A stretch of DNA of 64,000 bases from an uncultured Prevotellaceae bacterium (GTDB taxonomy: Bacteria; Bacteroidota; Bacteroidia; Bacteroidales; Bacteroidaceae), in NCBI GenBank assembly GCA_900315565.1, contig OMZS01000011.1:124001-188000 (forward strand), in the 5' to 3' direction. Shown here piece by piece: positions 8,866-16,990 of this stretch (position 1 is its first letter; the number at the start of each line of letters is the position of its first letter). A model generated the notes under the pieces. The model ran no database searches. It was not told where the DNA came from and saw only the letters and a list, made by a program, of their open reading frames with translations. The position numbers and the translations under genes are program-made.

Positions 8866-9477
8866 GTGAGAGCACGAGATTTGATTATTGCCGCCAGGGT
8901 GATTAGCATGATGTTCACCCCCTTCTACTTGCCACTGGTGGGCATGCTGCTGCTGTTTATTTTCAGCTACTTGAGCCTGTTGCCTTGGGCATTCAAGCTG
9001 CAAGTAGTGGTGCTGGTGTATCTGTTCACCATTCTGCTGCCCACGCTCATCATTCACTACTACCGCAAATACCAGGGCTGGACACAACTGGAGCTGGGCG
9101 TTCGCGAGCGGCGCATGATTCCTTACGTGATTTCCATTGTGTGCTACTCAACGTGTTACTACGTCATGCGCGCCGTCCATCTGCCCGGGTTCATGGGGCG
9201 CATTCTGGTGGCGGCACTGCTCATTCAGGTGCTTTGCGCCATCATCAACATCTGGTGGAAAATCTCTACCCACACGGCAGCCATTGGCGGCGTGGCTGGA
9301 GCGGTCATCGCTTTCTCTTACATCTTCATGTTCAACCCTGTCTGGTGGCTGTGCCTCATTCTCTTTGTGGCTGGCTTGCTGGGCAGCAGCCGCATGATAC
9401 TGCGCCAGCACACACTCTCGCAGGTAGTGGTGGGTTTCCTGCTTGGTTTTGTCACCTCCTACATGGCAATAATATAA
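8866..9477 (+). CDS. PAP2-like integral membrane protein
   Basis: 203 residues with about six membrane segments. The start taken is GTG at 8866; an ATG pair at codons 15-16 is an alternative. It resembles the PAP2 phosphatase family: ERRMIPY in place of the first motif, KISTHTA where PSGH is expected, and SRMILRQHTLSQ for the last motif (SRxxxxxHxxxD). The His residues remain, but the Pro-Ser-Gly and the final Asp (here Gln) are lost, so catalysis is uncertain. Lies between rpoN and purE. Possible role: undecaprenyl or lipid phosphate handling, or a non-catalytic relative. Confidence 0.65.
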   Translation: MRARDLIIAARVISMMFTPFYLPLVGMLLLFIFSYLSLLPWAFKLQVVVLVYLFTILLPTLIIHYYRKYQGWTQLELGVRERRMIPYVISIVCYSTCYYVMRAVHLPGFMGRILVAALLIQVLCAIINIWWKISTHTAAIGGVAGAVIAFSYIFMFNPVWWLCLILFVAGLLGSSRMILRQHTLSQVVVGFLLGFVTSYMAII

Positions 9478-9480
9478 GCA

Positions 9481-9590
9481 TTGAGGGCTGAGATTTGAGA
9501 GTTGTGAGTTCATACTAAAAGAATTCTCAATACTCAAATCTCAACCCTCAATTCTTAAATCTCAATCCTCAACGCTCAAATATCAAATCA
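9481..9590. repeat. Inverted 7-bp word arrays before purE
   Basis: TCAA/TTGA-type 7-mers: a left array at 9481-9508 (TTGAGGGCTGAGATTTGAG) and a right array at 9525-9590 with words TCAAATC, TCAACCC, TCAATTC and so on. Left arm and start of right arm are complementary apart from a few bases and can form a hairpin of about 25 bp between the PAP2-like gene and purE. Confidence 0.7.
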
Positions 9591-9596
9591 AAAAAT

Positions 9597-10106
9597 ATGA
9601 AACCATTAGTCAGCATTATCATGGGCAGCACCAGCGACCTGCCCATCATGGAAAAAGCTTTTAAGTTTCTCAACGACATGCAGATACCCTTCGAAGTAAA
9701 CGCGCTTTCGGCCCACCGTACTCCCGAGGCCGTGGAGTCGTTTGCCAAAGAAGCCAAAGGGCGCGGCATACAGGTGATTATTGCCGGGGCTGGCATGGCT
9801 GCCGCTCTGCCTGGCGTGATTGCCGCCAACACCACGCTGCCCGTCATCGGAGTGCCCATCAAAGGCATGCTCGACGGACTCGATGCCCTGCTTAGCATCG
9901 TACAGATGCCACCGGGCATACCCGTAGCCACGGTGGGAGTAAACGGAGCCATGAATGCTGCCATTCTGGCCGTGCAGATGATGTCGCTCTCAAACAAAGA
10001 AATGGCCGAGAAACTGGCAAACTACAAAAACGGACTGAGCAAGAAAATAGAAAAAGCCAACCACGACTTGGCCGACATCAAGAACTATGAATACAAAACC
10101 AACTAA
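9597..10106 (+). CDS. purE: N5-carboxyaminoimidazole ribonucleotide mutase
   Basis: 169 residues, the normal length of class I PurE. The N-terminal phosphate-binding segment IIMGSTSDLPIMEKA, the SAHRTPE motif with the catalytic His, the IAGAGMAAALPGV loop and the late MPPGIPVATVGVNGAMNAA segment are all present. It converts N5-CAIR to CAIR in purine biosynthesis. Its last 20 bp overlap the start of ispG, so the two are translated from one transcript. No purK lies nearby. Confidence 0.96.
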   Translation: MKPLVSIIMGSTSDLPIMEKAFKFLNDMQIPFEVNALSAHRTPEAVESFAKEAKGRGIQVIIAGAGMAAALPGVIAANTTLPVIGVPIKGMLDGLDALLSIVQMPPGIPVATVGVNGAMNAAILAVQMMSLSNKEMAEKLANYKNGLSKKIEKANHDLADIKNYEYKTN

Positions 10107-11481
10107 CTACCAGCGGCGGCCATCGTCGGTGGTGCGCATAGGCAACATCTGCATGGGCGGCGACAACCCCATCCGCGTGCAGTCGATGACTACCACCAAC
10201 ACCAACGACACGCAGGCTTGCGTGGAGCAGACGCGCCGCATAGTGGAAGCGGGCGGCGAGCTGGTGAGGCTCACCACTCAAGGACTGCGCGAGGCCGAAA
10301 ACCTGAAGAACATCAGCAGCGCACTGCGCGCCGAAGGCATCAACGTGCCGTTGGCTGCCGACGTTCATTTCAACCCCAATGTGGCCGACGTGGCCGCACT
10401 CTATGCCGAAAAGGTGCGCATTAATCCCGGCAACTACGTTGATCCTGCGCGCACCTTCCGCCAAATAGAATACACCGACGAGCAGTATGCCGCCGAACTG
10501 CAGAAAATTGAGGAACGTTTCGTGCCCTTCCTCAACATTTGCCGCCAGCATCACACGGCCATCCGCATCGGCGTGAACCACGGCTCACTCTCCGACCGCA
10601 TCATGTCGCGCTATGGCGACACGCCCGCAGGCATTGTAGAGAGTTGCATGGAGTTTCTGCGCATCTGCCAGCGCGAGCAGTTCAACGACGTGGTTATCAG
10701 CATCAAGGCCAGCAATACGGTGGTCATGGTGCAGTCGGTGAGGCTGTTGGTGCAGACCATGAACAGCGAACACATGAATTATCCGCTCCACTTAGGTGTG
10801 ACGGAGGCCGGCGAAGGCGAGGACGGCCGCATTAAAAGTGCCGTGGGCATAGGAGCACTGCTCACCGAGGGCATCGGCGACACCATACGCGTGAGCCTGA
10901 GCGAAGAGCCAGAGGCCGAAATCCCCGTGGCTCGGAAACTGGTGGAGTCGATTGCCGAGTGCGCACAGCTCAGGGCAGAGGCCGAGCCTTCGATTACCGA
11001 CGACACCGCCACCCTGACAACCGAAGAACCCGACTGGGAAACGCTTCAGCTGAAAGCAGCCATGGCCGTGGGCGCACTGTTCATCGACCAAAAAGCACAC
11101 AAGCTGCTCATTCAGAACAGCCACTTCTCCGACGACAAACTCACCCAGCTGGCCGACGACATTCTGCAAGCCGCACGCATCAAATTCGTCAAGACAGAGT
11201 ATATTTCGTGCCCCGGCTGCGGACGCACACTCTACGACCTGCGCACCACCATACAGCGCATCAAGCAAGCCACAGCCCATCTGAAAGGACTCAAAATAGG
11301 CATCATGGGCTGCATCGTAAACGGCCCGGGCGAAATGGCCGATGCCGACTACGGTTACGTGGGAGCCGCACGAGGAAAAATCTCGCTCTACAAAAAGAAA
11401 GTGTGCGTGGAGAAAAACATTCCCGAAGAACTGGCCGTAGAGAAACTGCTGCAACTGATTGAAAATGACAAAGCAGAATAG
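10087..11481 (+). CDS. ispG: 4-hydroxy-3-methylbut-2-enyl-diphosphate synthase (IspG/GcpE)
   Basis: 464 residues. The N-terminal TIM-barrel half (RIGNICMGGDNPIRVQSMTT ... GVTEAGEGEDGRIKSAVGIG) and the C-terminal iron-sulfur half (SCPGCGRTLYDL near residue 374; GCIVNGPGEMADADYGYVG near 408) are intact, supplying the three Cys for the 4Fe-4S cluster. It makes HMBPP in the MEP isoprenoid pathway. As I recall, Bacteroidetes enzymes are usually about 600 residues because of a large insert between the halves. Here that segment is only about 90 residues (roughly 285-365), so the length is between the E. coli type and the long type. Overlaps purE by 20 bp. Confidence 0.95.
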   Translation: MNTKPTNYQRRPSSVVRIGNICMGGDNPIRVQSMTTTNTNDTQACVEQTRRIVEAGGELVRLTTQGLREAENLKNISSALRAEGINVPLAADVHFNPNVADVAALYAEKVRINPGNYVDPARTFRQIEYTDEQYAAELQKIEERFVPFLNICRQHHTAIRIGVNHGSLSDRIMSRYGDTPAGIVESCMEFLRICQREQFNDVVISIKASNTVVMVQSVRLLVQTMNSEHMNYPLHLGVTEAGEGEDGRIKSAVGIGALLTEGIGDTIRVSLSEEPEAEIPVARKLVESIAECAQLRAEAEPSITDDTATLTTEEPDWETLQLKAAMAVGALFIDQKAHKLLIQNSHFSDDKLTQLADDILQAARIKFVKTEYISCPGCGRTLYDLRTTIQRIKQATAHLKGLKIGIMGCIVNGPGEMADADYGYVGAARGKISLYKKKVCVEKNIPEELAVEKLLQLIENDKAE

Positions 11482-11543
11482 CAAATCAACTTATTAACCG
11501 AATAACGGTATATCGAAACAACAAAACAACAAATAATAGAAAC

Positions 11544-12521
11544 ATGGAACTAAAACAGACTTATCTGGCAGCCGAAAACCGCTACGAACGGGCTGCAATG
11601 ATGTATGCACGCTGCGGGCGCAGCGGTGTGTTGCTGCCTAAAATCTCACTCGGATTCTGGCACAACTTCGGAAGCGTTGACCCTTACGAACGCGCACGTG
11701 CCATTACGCACTACGCCTTCGACAATGGCATCACCCACTTCGACCTGGCCAACAACTACGGCCCCGTTTACGGCAGCGCCGAGGAAACCATGGGAAAACT
11801 TATCGACGACGATTTCCGCCGCTACCGCGACGAGCTGTTTATCTCTACCAAAGCCGGCTACGACATGTGGCCTGGCCCATACGGTGAGTGGGGCTCGCGC
11901 AAATATCTCATGGCCAGCATCGACCAAAGTCTGCGACGCATGCACCTGGACTACGTAGATTTGTTCTACAGTCATCGTTTCGACCCCGAAACGCCCATCG
12001 AAGAAACACTTCAGGCCATGGTCGATATCGTCCGCGCCGGCAAAGCACTTTATCTCGGCATCAGCAACTGGCCCCTGGAGCCGCTGCAGAAAGCTGAGAA
12101 GTATCTTCGCGAGCGCGACGTGCCACTGCTCATCTACCAGGGCAAGTTTAACCTGCTCAACCGCGAGCCAGCCGACAGCGGCATCATCGACTTCTGCCAT
12201 GAAAGTGGCATCGGGTTCATTGCTTTCTCGCCACTGGCACAAGGACTGCTCACCAACCGATATCTGAACGGCATTCCCGAAGGCTCGCGCATGAGCAAAG
12301 CAAAATTTCTGCGGCCAGAGATGCTCACACCGCAGCTGCTCACTCAGCTACAACAGCTCAATGCCATCGCAACAAAGCGTGGCCAGACACTGGCACAAAT
12401 GGCCCTGCAATGGATTCTGAAGCAACAGGGAGTCACCTCCGTGCTGGTAGGAGCCAGCTCGGTGGAACAGCTGCAAAACAACTTGCAATGCATAGCTGAA
12501 GCAGAAAAAATGGATTTCTGA
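11544..12521 (+). CDS. Aldo/keto reductase, YghZ/MgrA type
   Basis: 325 residues with the AKR (beta/alpha)8 barrel. The catalytic set is visible: Asp and Tyr in HFDLANNYGP, Lys in STKAGYDMWP, His in YSHRFD. NADPH-binding residues lie in SVLVGASSVEQL near the C-terminus. The closest known type is YghZ (Gpr), which reduces L-glyceraldehyde 3-phosphate and methylglyoxal; the natural substrate here is unproven. The last codons run into a small direct repeat (GGATTTCTGAAGCA twice, 12514-12546). Stands 62 bp after ispG. Confidence 0.88.
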   Translation: MELKQTYLAAENRYERAAMMYARCGRSGVLLPKISLGFWHNFGSVDPYERARAITHYAFDNGITHFDLANNYGPVYGSAEETMGKLIDDDFRRYRDELFISTKAGYDMWPGPYGEWGSRKYLMASIDQSLRRMHLDYVDLFYSHRFDPETPIEETLQAMVDIVRAGKALYLGISNWPLEPLQKAEKYLRERDVPLLIYQGKFNLLNREPADSGIIDFCHESGIGFIAFSPLAQGLLTNRYLNGIPEGSRMSKAKFLRPEMLTPQLLTQLQQLNAIATKRGQTLAQMALQWILKQQGVTSVLVGASSVEQLQNNLQCIAEAEKMDF

Positions 12522-12629
12522 AGCAGGAAAAAGGATTTCTGAAGCAAATAAAGGTTTTTTTTGTAGGCGAAACATTTGGTTTCGCCCCAGCAGCAACGCC
12601 TCTAATGACGGTGTCCTTGTTATTGTGGC

Positions 12630-14024
12630 TTAATAAGCTTGCTGGTCGTTGCGCAGGAAAGCATTTTTCAGCGTGAGCCAAACAATTCGCAAGTCGAGCC
12701 AAAACGTCCAGTTCTCGATATACCAGATGTCGCGCTCCACACGGCCCTTCATCTGCCATAGTTCGCGTGTCTCACCACGGAACCCGTTGACTTGTGCCCA
12801 ACCGGTGATGCCAGGTTTCACAAAGTGGCGCACCATGTACTCGTCGATGAGCTGACGATACACCTCGGTGTGGTGAAGCATGTGCGGTCGTGGTCCAACA
12901 ACACTCATCTGCCCCTTCAGAACATTGTAGAACTGTGGCAGCTCGTCGATGTTTGTGTGGCGCATCAGATTGCCAAACGCAAACTTTCGCGGGTCGTTGC
13001 GAGTGGCTTGCAGCGTGTCGGCCTGGTTATTAACGTGCATAGAGCGGAATTTGTAGCAATAAAACTGCTGTCCGTTGATGCCCGTGCGCAGTTGTTTAAA
13101 CAGAATGGGGCCGGGGCTTTGACTCTTTATAATGAGTGCGATGATAGGGTAGAGGGGCAGCATGAGAAGCAGCATCAGCGCAGAAAAAACAATGTCGAAC
13201 AGCCGCTTTACAAAGCGGTTGAACGGCTGCGCGAGGGGCTCCTGATGGTTGGTGAACACCAGATTGTCGCCTATGGTCTCAGGCTCCAGCCGCATGCCGA
13301 TGCGCTCGAGTGAGACAGGCACATAGAAAAAGCGGATGAAATTGTTGTCGCAGTAGCTGGCAATGGCGCGTATCTGTTTGCTCCGGTTGCGCGGCATGCT
13401 ACAATAGATTTCGTCGGTCTGCGGATAAGGAGTGTGGTAATTGCCCAGATAAGCCAGTTCTGGCGGACAGCCGTCGAGGGGTTCGTCGGCAATATAGCCT
13501 TTTACGCTGTAGCCCGTCGAGGGATCGCTCACCAAAGCCTTATAGATGTCGAGTATGGCCTTGTCGGAGCCGATGAGCAGCACGGTGCGGGTGTTGCGGC
13601 CCATGCGGCGGAAACGCTTGAGCAGCATGCGCTCGGCAAAGCGTACCAAAATAAGCACCAACAGCAGCAGCACGGCAAACCAAAGCAAGAACATGCCGTA
13701 GGCACCCGTGTAGATGAAAGGCTTGGCCATGGCATAGGAGAGCACAGCAAAGACCGCTACCAGCGAAATGGCCTGCTTGATGATTTTGTCGGATGCCGCG
13801 CGGCGCTCGTGCATCACCGTTGAGAAGCGTATTTGGCTGACGGCCATGGCAAAATTAATGACCAGCACAAAATCGCCGAGCTGCTCATACGGAACGCGCT
13901 CGCCAATGTACTTCTGGTGCCACCAGAAGAACGCCATGAACAGCACATTGAGGATGATAAAATCGCCGGCAATGACAGCGTATTTTATCAGCTCATTGGT
14001 TTTAGTATTTCGTGTGTTCTTCAT
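12630..14024 (-). CDS. Undecaprenyl-phosphate sugar phosphotransferase (WcaJ-like)
   Basis: 464 residues. Four N-terminal membrane segments (about 12-110), a Rossmann-like CoA-binding_3 region (RTVLLIGSDKAILDIY), another membrane segment (about 275-300), then the catalytic bacterial sugar transferase domain: KRLFDIVFSALM, SPGPILFKQLRTG, CYKFRSM, NIDELPQFYNVLKGQMSVVG, PGITGWAQVNG. It puts the first sugar phosphate on undecaprenyl phosphate to start a capsule, EPS or O-antigen unit. Last gene of a four-gene minus-strand run; the glycosyltransferases at 50-57 kb may act later in such a pathway. Confidence 0.92.
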   Translation of the reverse strand: MKNTRNTKTNELIKYAVIAGDFIILNVLFMAFFWWHQKYIGERVPYEQLGDFVLVINFAMAVSQIRFSTVMHERRAASDKIIKQAISLVAVFAVLSYAMAKPFIYTGAYGMFLLWFAVLLLLVLILVRFAERMLLKRFRRMGRNTRTVLLIGSDKAILDIYKALVSDPSTGYSVKGYIADEPLDGCPPELAYLGNYHTPYPQTDEIYCSMPRNRSKQIRAIASYCDNNFIRFFYVPVSLERIGMRLEPETIGDNLVFTNHQEPLAQPFNRFVKRLFDIVFSALMLLLMLPLYPIIALIIKSQSPGPILFKQLRTGINGQQFYCYKFRSMHVNNQADTLQATRNDPRKFAFGNLMRHTNIDELPQFYNVLKGQMSVVGPRPHMLHHTEVYRQLIDEYMVRHFVKPGITGWAQVNGFRGETRELWQMKGRVERDIWYIENWTFWLDLRIVWLTLKNAFLRNDQQAY

Positions 14025-14054
14025 AAATTGCCATGCATCAATGCTTCATGCACT

Positions 14055-14885
14055 TCACTTCACTACAGCCGTGACAGGATTTTTGTTGCCTTTCATGCTC
14101 ACCAGGAAAGCCTTGGCGCTGCCAAAACGCAGGAACATGTCGAGCCTAACAGGAATGTGGTTGCTATCGTCGGTGACATAAAATCTCACTATCTCCTTGT
14201 AGTCTTTCTGCCCTTCTTCTTTCTCCATGTAGGAAAGTACAAGGCAACGGTATTTCACGCCGTTGTCGGCCTTGATATTCGATTTACCACGATATTTCAG
14301 CAGGGCAGTCTTGGTGTCGTCGCCGTCGGCAATTGGTATTTTGATTACCTGGCCTTTGTTCCAACCCGTGGGGTCGTAGTTGCGGGCCCGCAAGAAGCTG
14401 CTCACCATGTCGTACATGCATTCATTCGAGGTGGTGTTTTTCCATGTATGGTTGCCACTGGCGTGCAGTTCGTGCTGCCGCAGATTGACGTTGTTGCCGT
14501 CGTAGCTGTAGAAAACTTCGTCAACATAGTAGCGTTTTCCCTCGCGTGCTCCCTTGCGATAGTATAAGGGAGCCAACCCATCGCTGACGTAGGCCAGGAG
14601 CGTGTCGCGCAACACAAACATTTCGTCCACCTTGTTGTTGCCTCTGGTGGTGAGACTGGTGCGGTAGGCGGGTTTGCCCTTGTAGCGGCTCATCACAGTT
14701 GACATGGATGCAGAGCCAGCCTTCACCCACACGAATTTCCAGTTGTAGTACAGATTGTAATACAGAAACTCGCCCGACTTGAAAGCGGTGTTTTTGAAAG
14801 TACACTGGGCATTGAGCTGACTCGTGAGCGACACCAGCAGCATCAGTGCCAGGAGATATCTTTTAAAAGGCTTGTCTGTTTTCAT
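14055..14885 (-). CDS. DUF3108 family secreted protein
   Basis: 276 residues. Signal peptide with cleavage before Gln (LNA/QCTF, about residue 26). The mature part begins CTFKNTAFKSGEFLYYNLYY and carries WKFVWVKAGSASM, typical of DUF3108 proteins, which are predicted beta-rich periplasmic proteins of unknown role. Its ATG overlaps the stop of the preceding lipoprotein gene (4 bp), so the two are translationally coupled. Being next to a priming sugar transferase suggests an envelope role, no more. Confidence 0.85.
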   Translation of the reverse strand: MKTDKPFKRYLLALMLLVSLTSQLNAQCTFKNTAFKSGEFLYYNLYYNWKFVWVKAGSASMSTVMSRYKGKPAYRTSLTTRGNNKVDEMFVLRDTLLAYVSDGLAPLYYRKGAREGKRYYVDEVFYSYDGNNVNLRQHELHASGNHTWKNTTSNECMYDMVSSFLRARNYDPTGWNKGQVIKIPIADGDDTKTALLKYRGKSNIKADNGVKYRCLVLSYMEKEEGQKDYKEIVRFYVTDDSNHIPVRLDMFLRFGSAKAFLVSMKGNKNPVTAVVK

Positions 14886-16981
14886 TGTTCTTGTTCGGTT
14901 GTTGGTTCGTTTTCAGAGTCTTGATTAGCAGCCTTTGCCTTGGCTTTTTTCAGCTGCTTTTTCTTCAGTTTCTTAGTGGCACTGTCAAGGTTAACGGGCA
15001 ATTCTATTCCTTTTTCCTTGGCTCGCTCGTAGTTCCGGCGGCGTATGGTTTTTTCCTTGTCGCCTTTCTGCTTGATGAGTTCGGCAGGTTTTTGTCTGGC
15101 CGCATTGATGGCCAGCGGATTCCATGTGAGCACAATGTCGCGCTTGGCGCGGCACTCAATGCTCTTTTCGTAATAATACACGGTCTCTGCAGGCTGGAAC
15201 GTTTCAAAATTGCCAGTATCCCACCGCCGGTTGCCATTGGCATCCTCGAAACAGCGCATATAGTAAGTTCCTGGCTTGACGTAGAAAAACTCCGCCACTC
15301 CGTTCGTCACGGGTACACTCTTATAGGTAGAATCGTTTTTGTCGAGCAGCTGGGCCACGATGTTCTTCCCGCCCATGTTGTTGATGGTCATCAGAAGCGA
15401 GCTGTAGTCGTCGTTGGAGTGAACCCTGAAACCTTTTTTTTCAGCATTGTTGGCCTGTCCGTAGATGTTGACAAACGTTGCTGAGTCTATTTCGAGGCTG
15501 TACTCAATGCCAGGCCTCCATTCTCCCAGCAACTCGTAGGTGCGCGGCACATTCTCAAGCGGCCTGAAAATAAATGGCGACTTATACCACAGCGTGTCGT
15601 GCTTGGCATAAAGATGGATGCCGGCCGTATCGGCTTTCTCTAGCGGTGTGGGCGAAGTGATGAAAATATTCTTGTCGGGGTCGAGTTCTGACTCCATGAG
15701 GACGTTGATTCTCAACGGGTTTTCGGGCTCTTTATACGGGCCTATGTCGTTTCCTTTCTTTTTGGCTTTTTCTGCTTTCTTGTTCCAGTCGTCAATTTCC
15801 TTTTGTTTTTTCTTCATTCGCTTCTCATACGACTCTTTGGGCAGGAGTTCCAGCTCCTCGGTAGTGGGTTGCAGGGTGCCGGCTGAGTCGGTGGCCATGA
15901 AAGTCATGGCTATTCTGAGCGTGTCCTGATTGATGAGCGAGCTGTCGCGAAGCCAGTAGGTGACAGTGTCTTTCTTCAGGCTCGACTCTATAACGAATGC
16001 ATTGTCGGCATCGAAGTTGAGCGCCTTCATTTCGGGCAGTTCCTCGTGGCCGTAAGTAAAGAAGATAGTAAAGTGGTTGGGCTCCGAGCGGTCGGCTTTG
16101 ATGTAAGCGCGGTCGGTGAGAACCTCGTTGAAGGCTCTCAGCACGATATCGTCGGGGAAATAGTGTGTGTAAGGCACCTGACGTATGGAGTCGATATAGA
16201 GCGAGTCGCGCCAAATGGTGTCGGGCCTTATGTCGGGTTTGCTTGTCGTGGTGACTGTTTCCTTGCTGAAAGCTATCTTTTCGCTTTTCTGGCTAAACAT
16301 GTAGTTGCCGTCCATATCGTTCAGGGCATACACGCGGTAAGTGCCATTGGCGATTCCTTTAATAACGAAGTGGCCGTGGCTGTCGGTACGCGCCACGCGC
16401 ATGAAAGGCTCATGGGCAAAAACGGTGTCGGAAAGGTTGTCGTAAAGTCCTACCAGTATTCCCTTTACGGGTTCCAGGTTGCGCGCCTCCAGCACGTGCC
16501 CCGACACTTCCATCGTGTCGATATGCTCGCCGGTAGAGAAGCTATAGGTATAGTTGCCCAGCGGATTGTTTTCGGTAAAGTCGGTGATGGCATCCGAAAA
16601 ATCGACGGTATAAGTGGTGTTGGCCTTGAGTGTGTCTTTCAGCTCGACTATAATTCTCTTGCCCGTAGCTTTGATTTCGGGCATTTCGAGTTGCGGCGGC
16701 GAAACCACCACATTTTCGGTAGGATTTTCTATTTTGATGAATTCGTTGAAATAGATGGACATTTTCTTGGCTTTCACGTTCGTGCCCCGCTCGGCTGGCG
16801 ACGCGCCCACAACGTAAGGCGGAGTTTCGTCGTACCATCCGCCGTCGGGCTGCCCCATCTTGGCACACGAAATGAAAACCAACGAACAAAGCACGAAGAG
16901 CACTGCGGCCATGGGCAGCCACTTCATCGCTGTGTTGTTGTATTTTTCCTTCTCTTTCATTCTGTATTCTTCATCCTTCAT
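14882..16981 (-). CDS. Ig-like (Big_5/SbsA-type) lipoprotein
   Basis: Up to 699 residues. The lipobox is LVFISC (Cys about 39 from the first ATG); the likely start is one of the internal Met codons at 16960 or 16927, because the first codons come from 7-bp repeats overlapping the GH3 gene. The domain after the Cys (TPPYVVGASPAERGTNVKAK, IYFNEFI, then VVSPP) is the Ig-like SbsA/Big_5 fold. A carboxypeptidase-regulatory-like segment follows (about 150-230), then beta-rich repeats and a Lys-rich tail ending in Glu/Gln-rich residues. Probably an outer-membrane lipoprotein of unknown function. Confidence 0.85.
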   Translation of the reverse strand: MKDEEYRMKEKEKYNNTAMKWLPMAAVLFVLCSLVFISCAKMGQPDGGWYDETPPYVVGASPAERGTNVKAKKMSIYFNEFIKIENPTENVVVSPPQLEMPEIKATGKRIIVELKDTLKANTTYTVDFSDAITDFTENNPLGNYTYSFSTGEHIDTMEVSGHVLEARNLEPVKGILVGLYDNLSDTVFAHEPFMRVARTDSHGHFVIKGIANGTYRVYALNDMDGNYMFSQKSEKIAFSKETVTTTSKPDIRPDTIWRDSLYIDSIRQVPYTHYFPDDIVLRAFNEVLTDRAYIKADRSEPNHFTIFFTYGHEELPEMKALNFDADNAFVIESSLKKDTVTYWLRDSSLINQDTLRIAMTFMATDSAGTLQPTTEELELLPKESYEKRMKKKQKEIDDWNKKAEKAKKKGNDIGPYKEPENPLRINVLMESELDPDKNIFITSPTPLEKADTAGIHLYAKHDTLWYKSPFIFRPLENVPRTYELLGEWRPGIEYSLEIDSATFVNIYGQANNAEKKGFRVHSNDDYSSLLMTINNMGGKNIVAQLLDKNDSTYKSVPVTNGVAEFFYVKPGTYYMRCFEDANGNRRWDTGNFETFQPAETVYYYEKSIECRAKRDIVLTWNPLAINAARQKPAELIKQKGDKEKTIRRRNYERAKEKGIELPVNLDSATKKLKKKQLKKAKAKAANQDSENEPTTEQEQ

Positions 16982-16990
16982 CGTTCACCG
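16950..16990. repeat. 7-bp words across the GH3/lipoprotein junction
   Basis: TTCTGTA, TTCTTCA, TCCTTCA, TCGTTCA, CCGTTGA run through the 11-bp overlap of the GH3 stop and the lipoprotein start. The words supply the last GH3 codons and the first lipoprotein codons. Confidence 0.5.
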
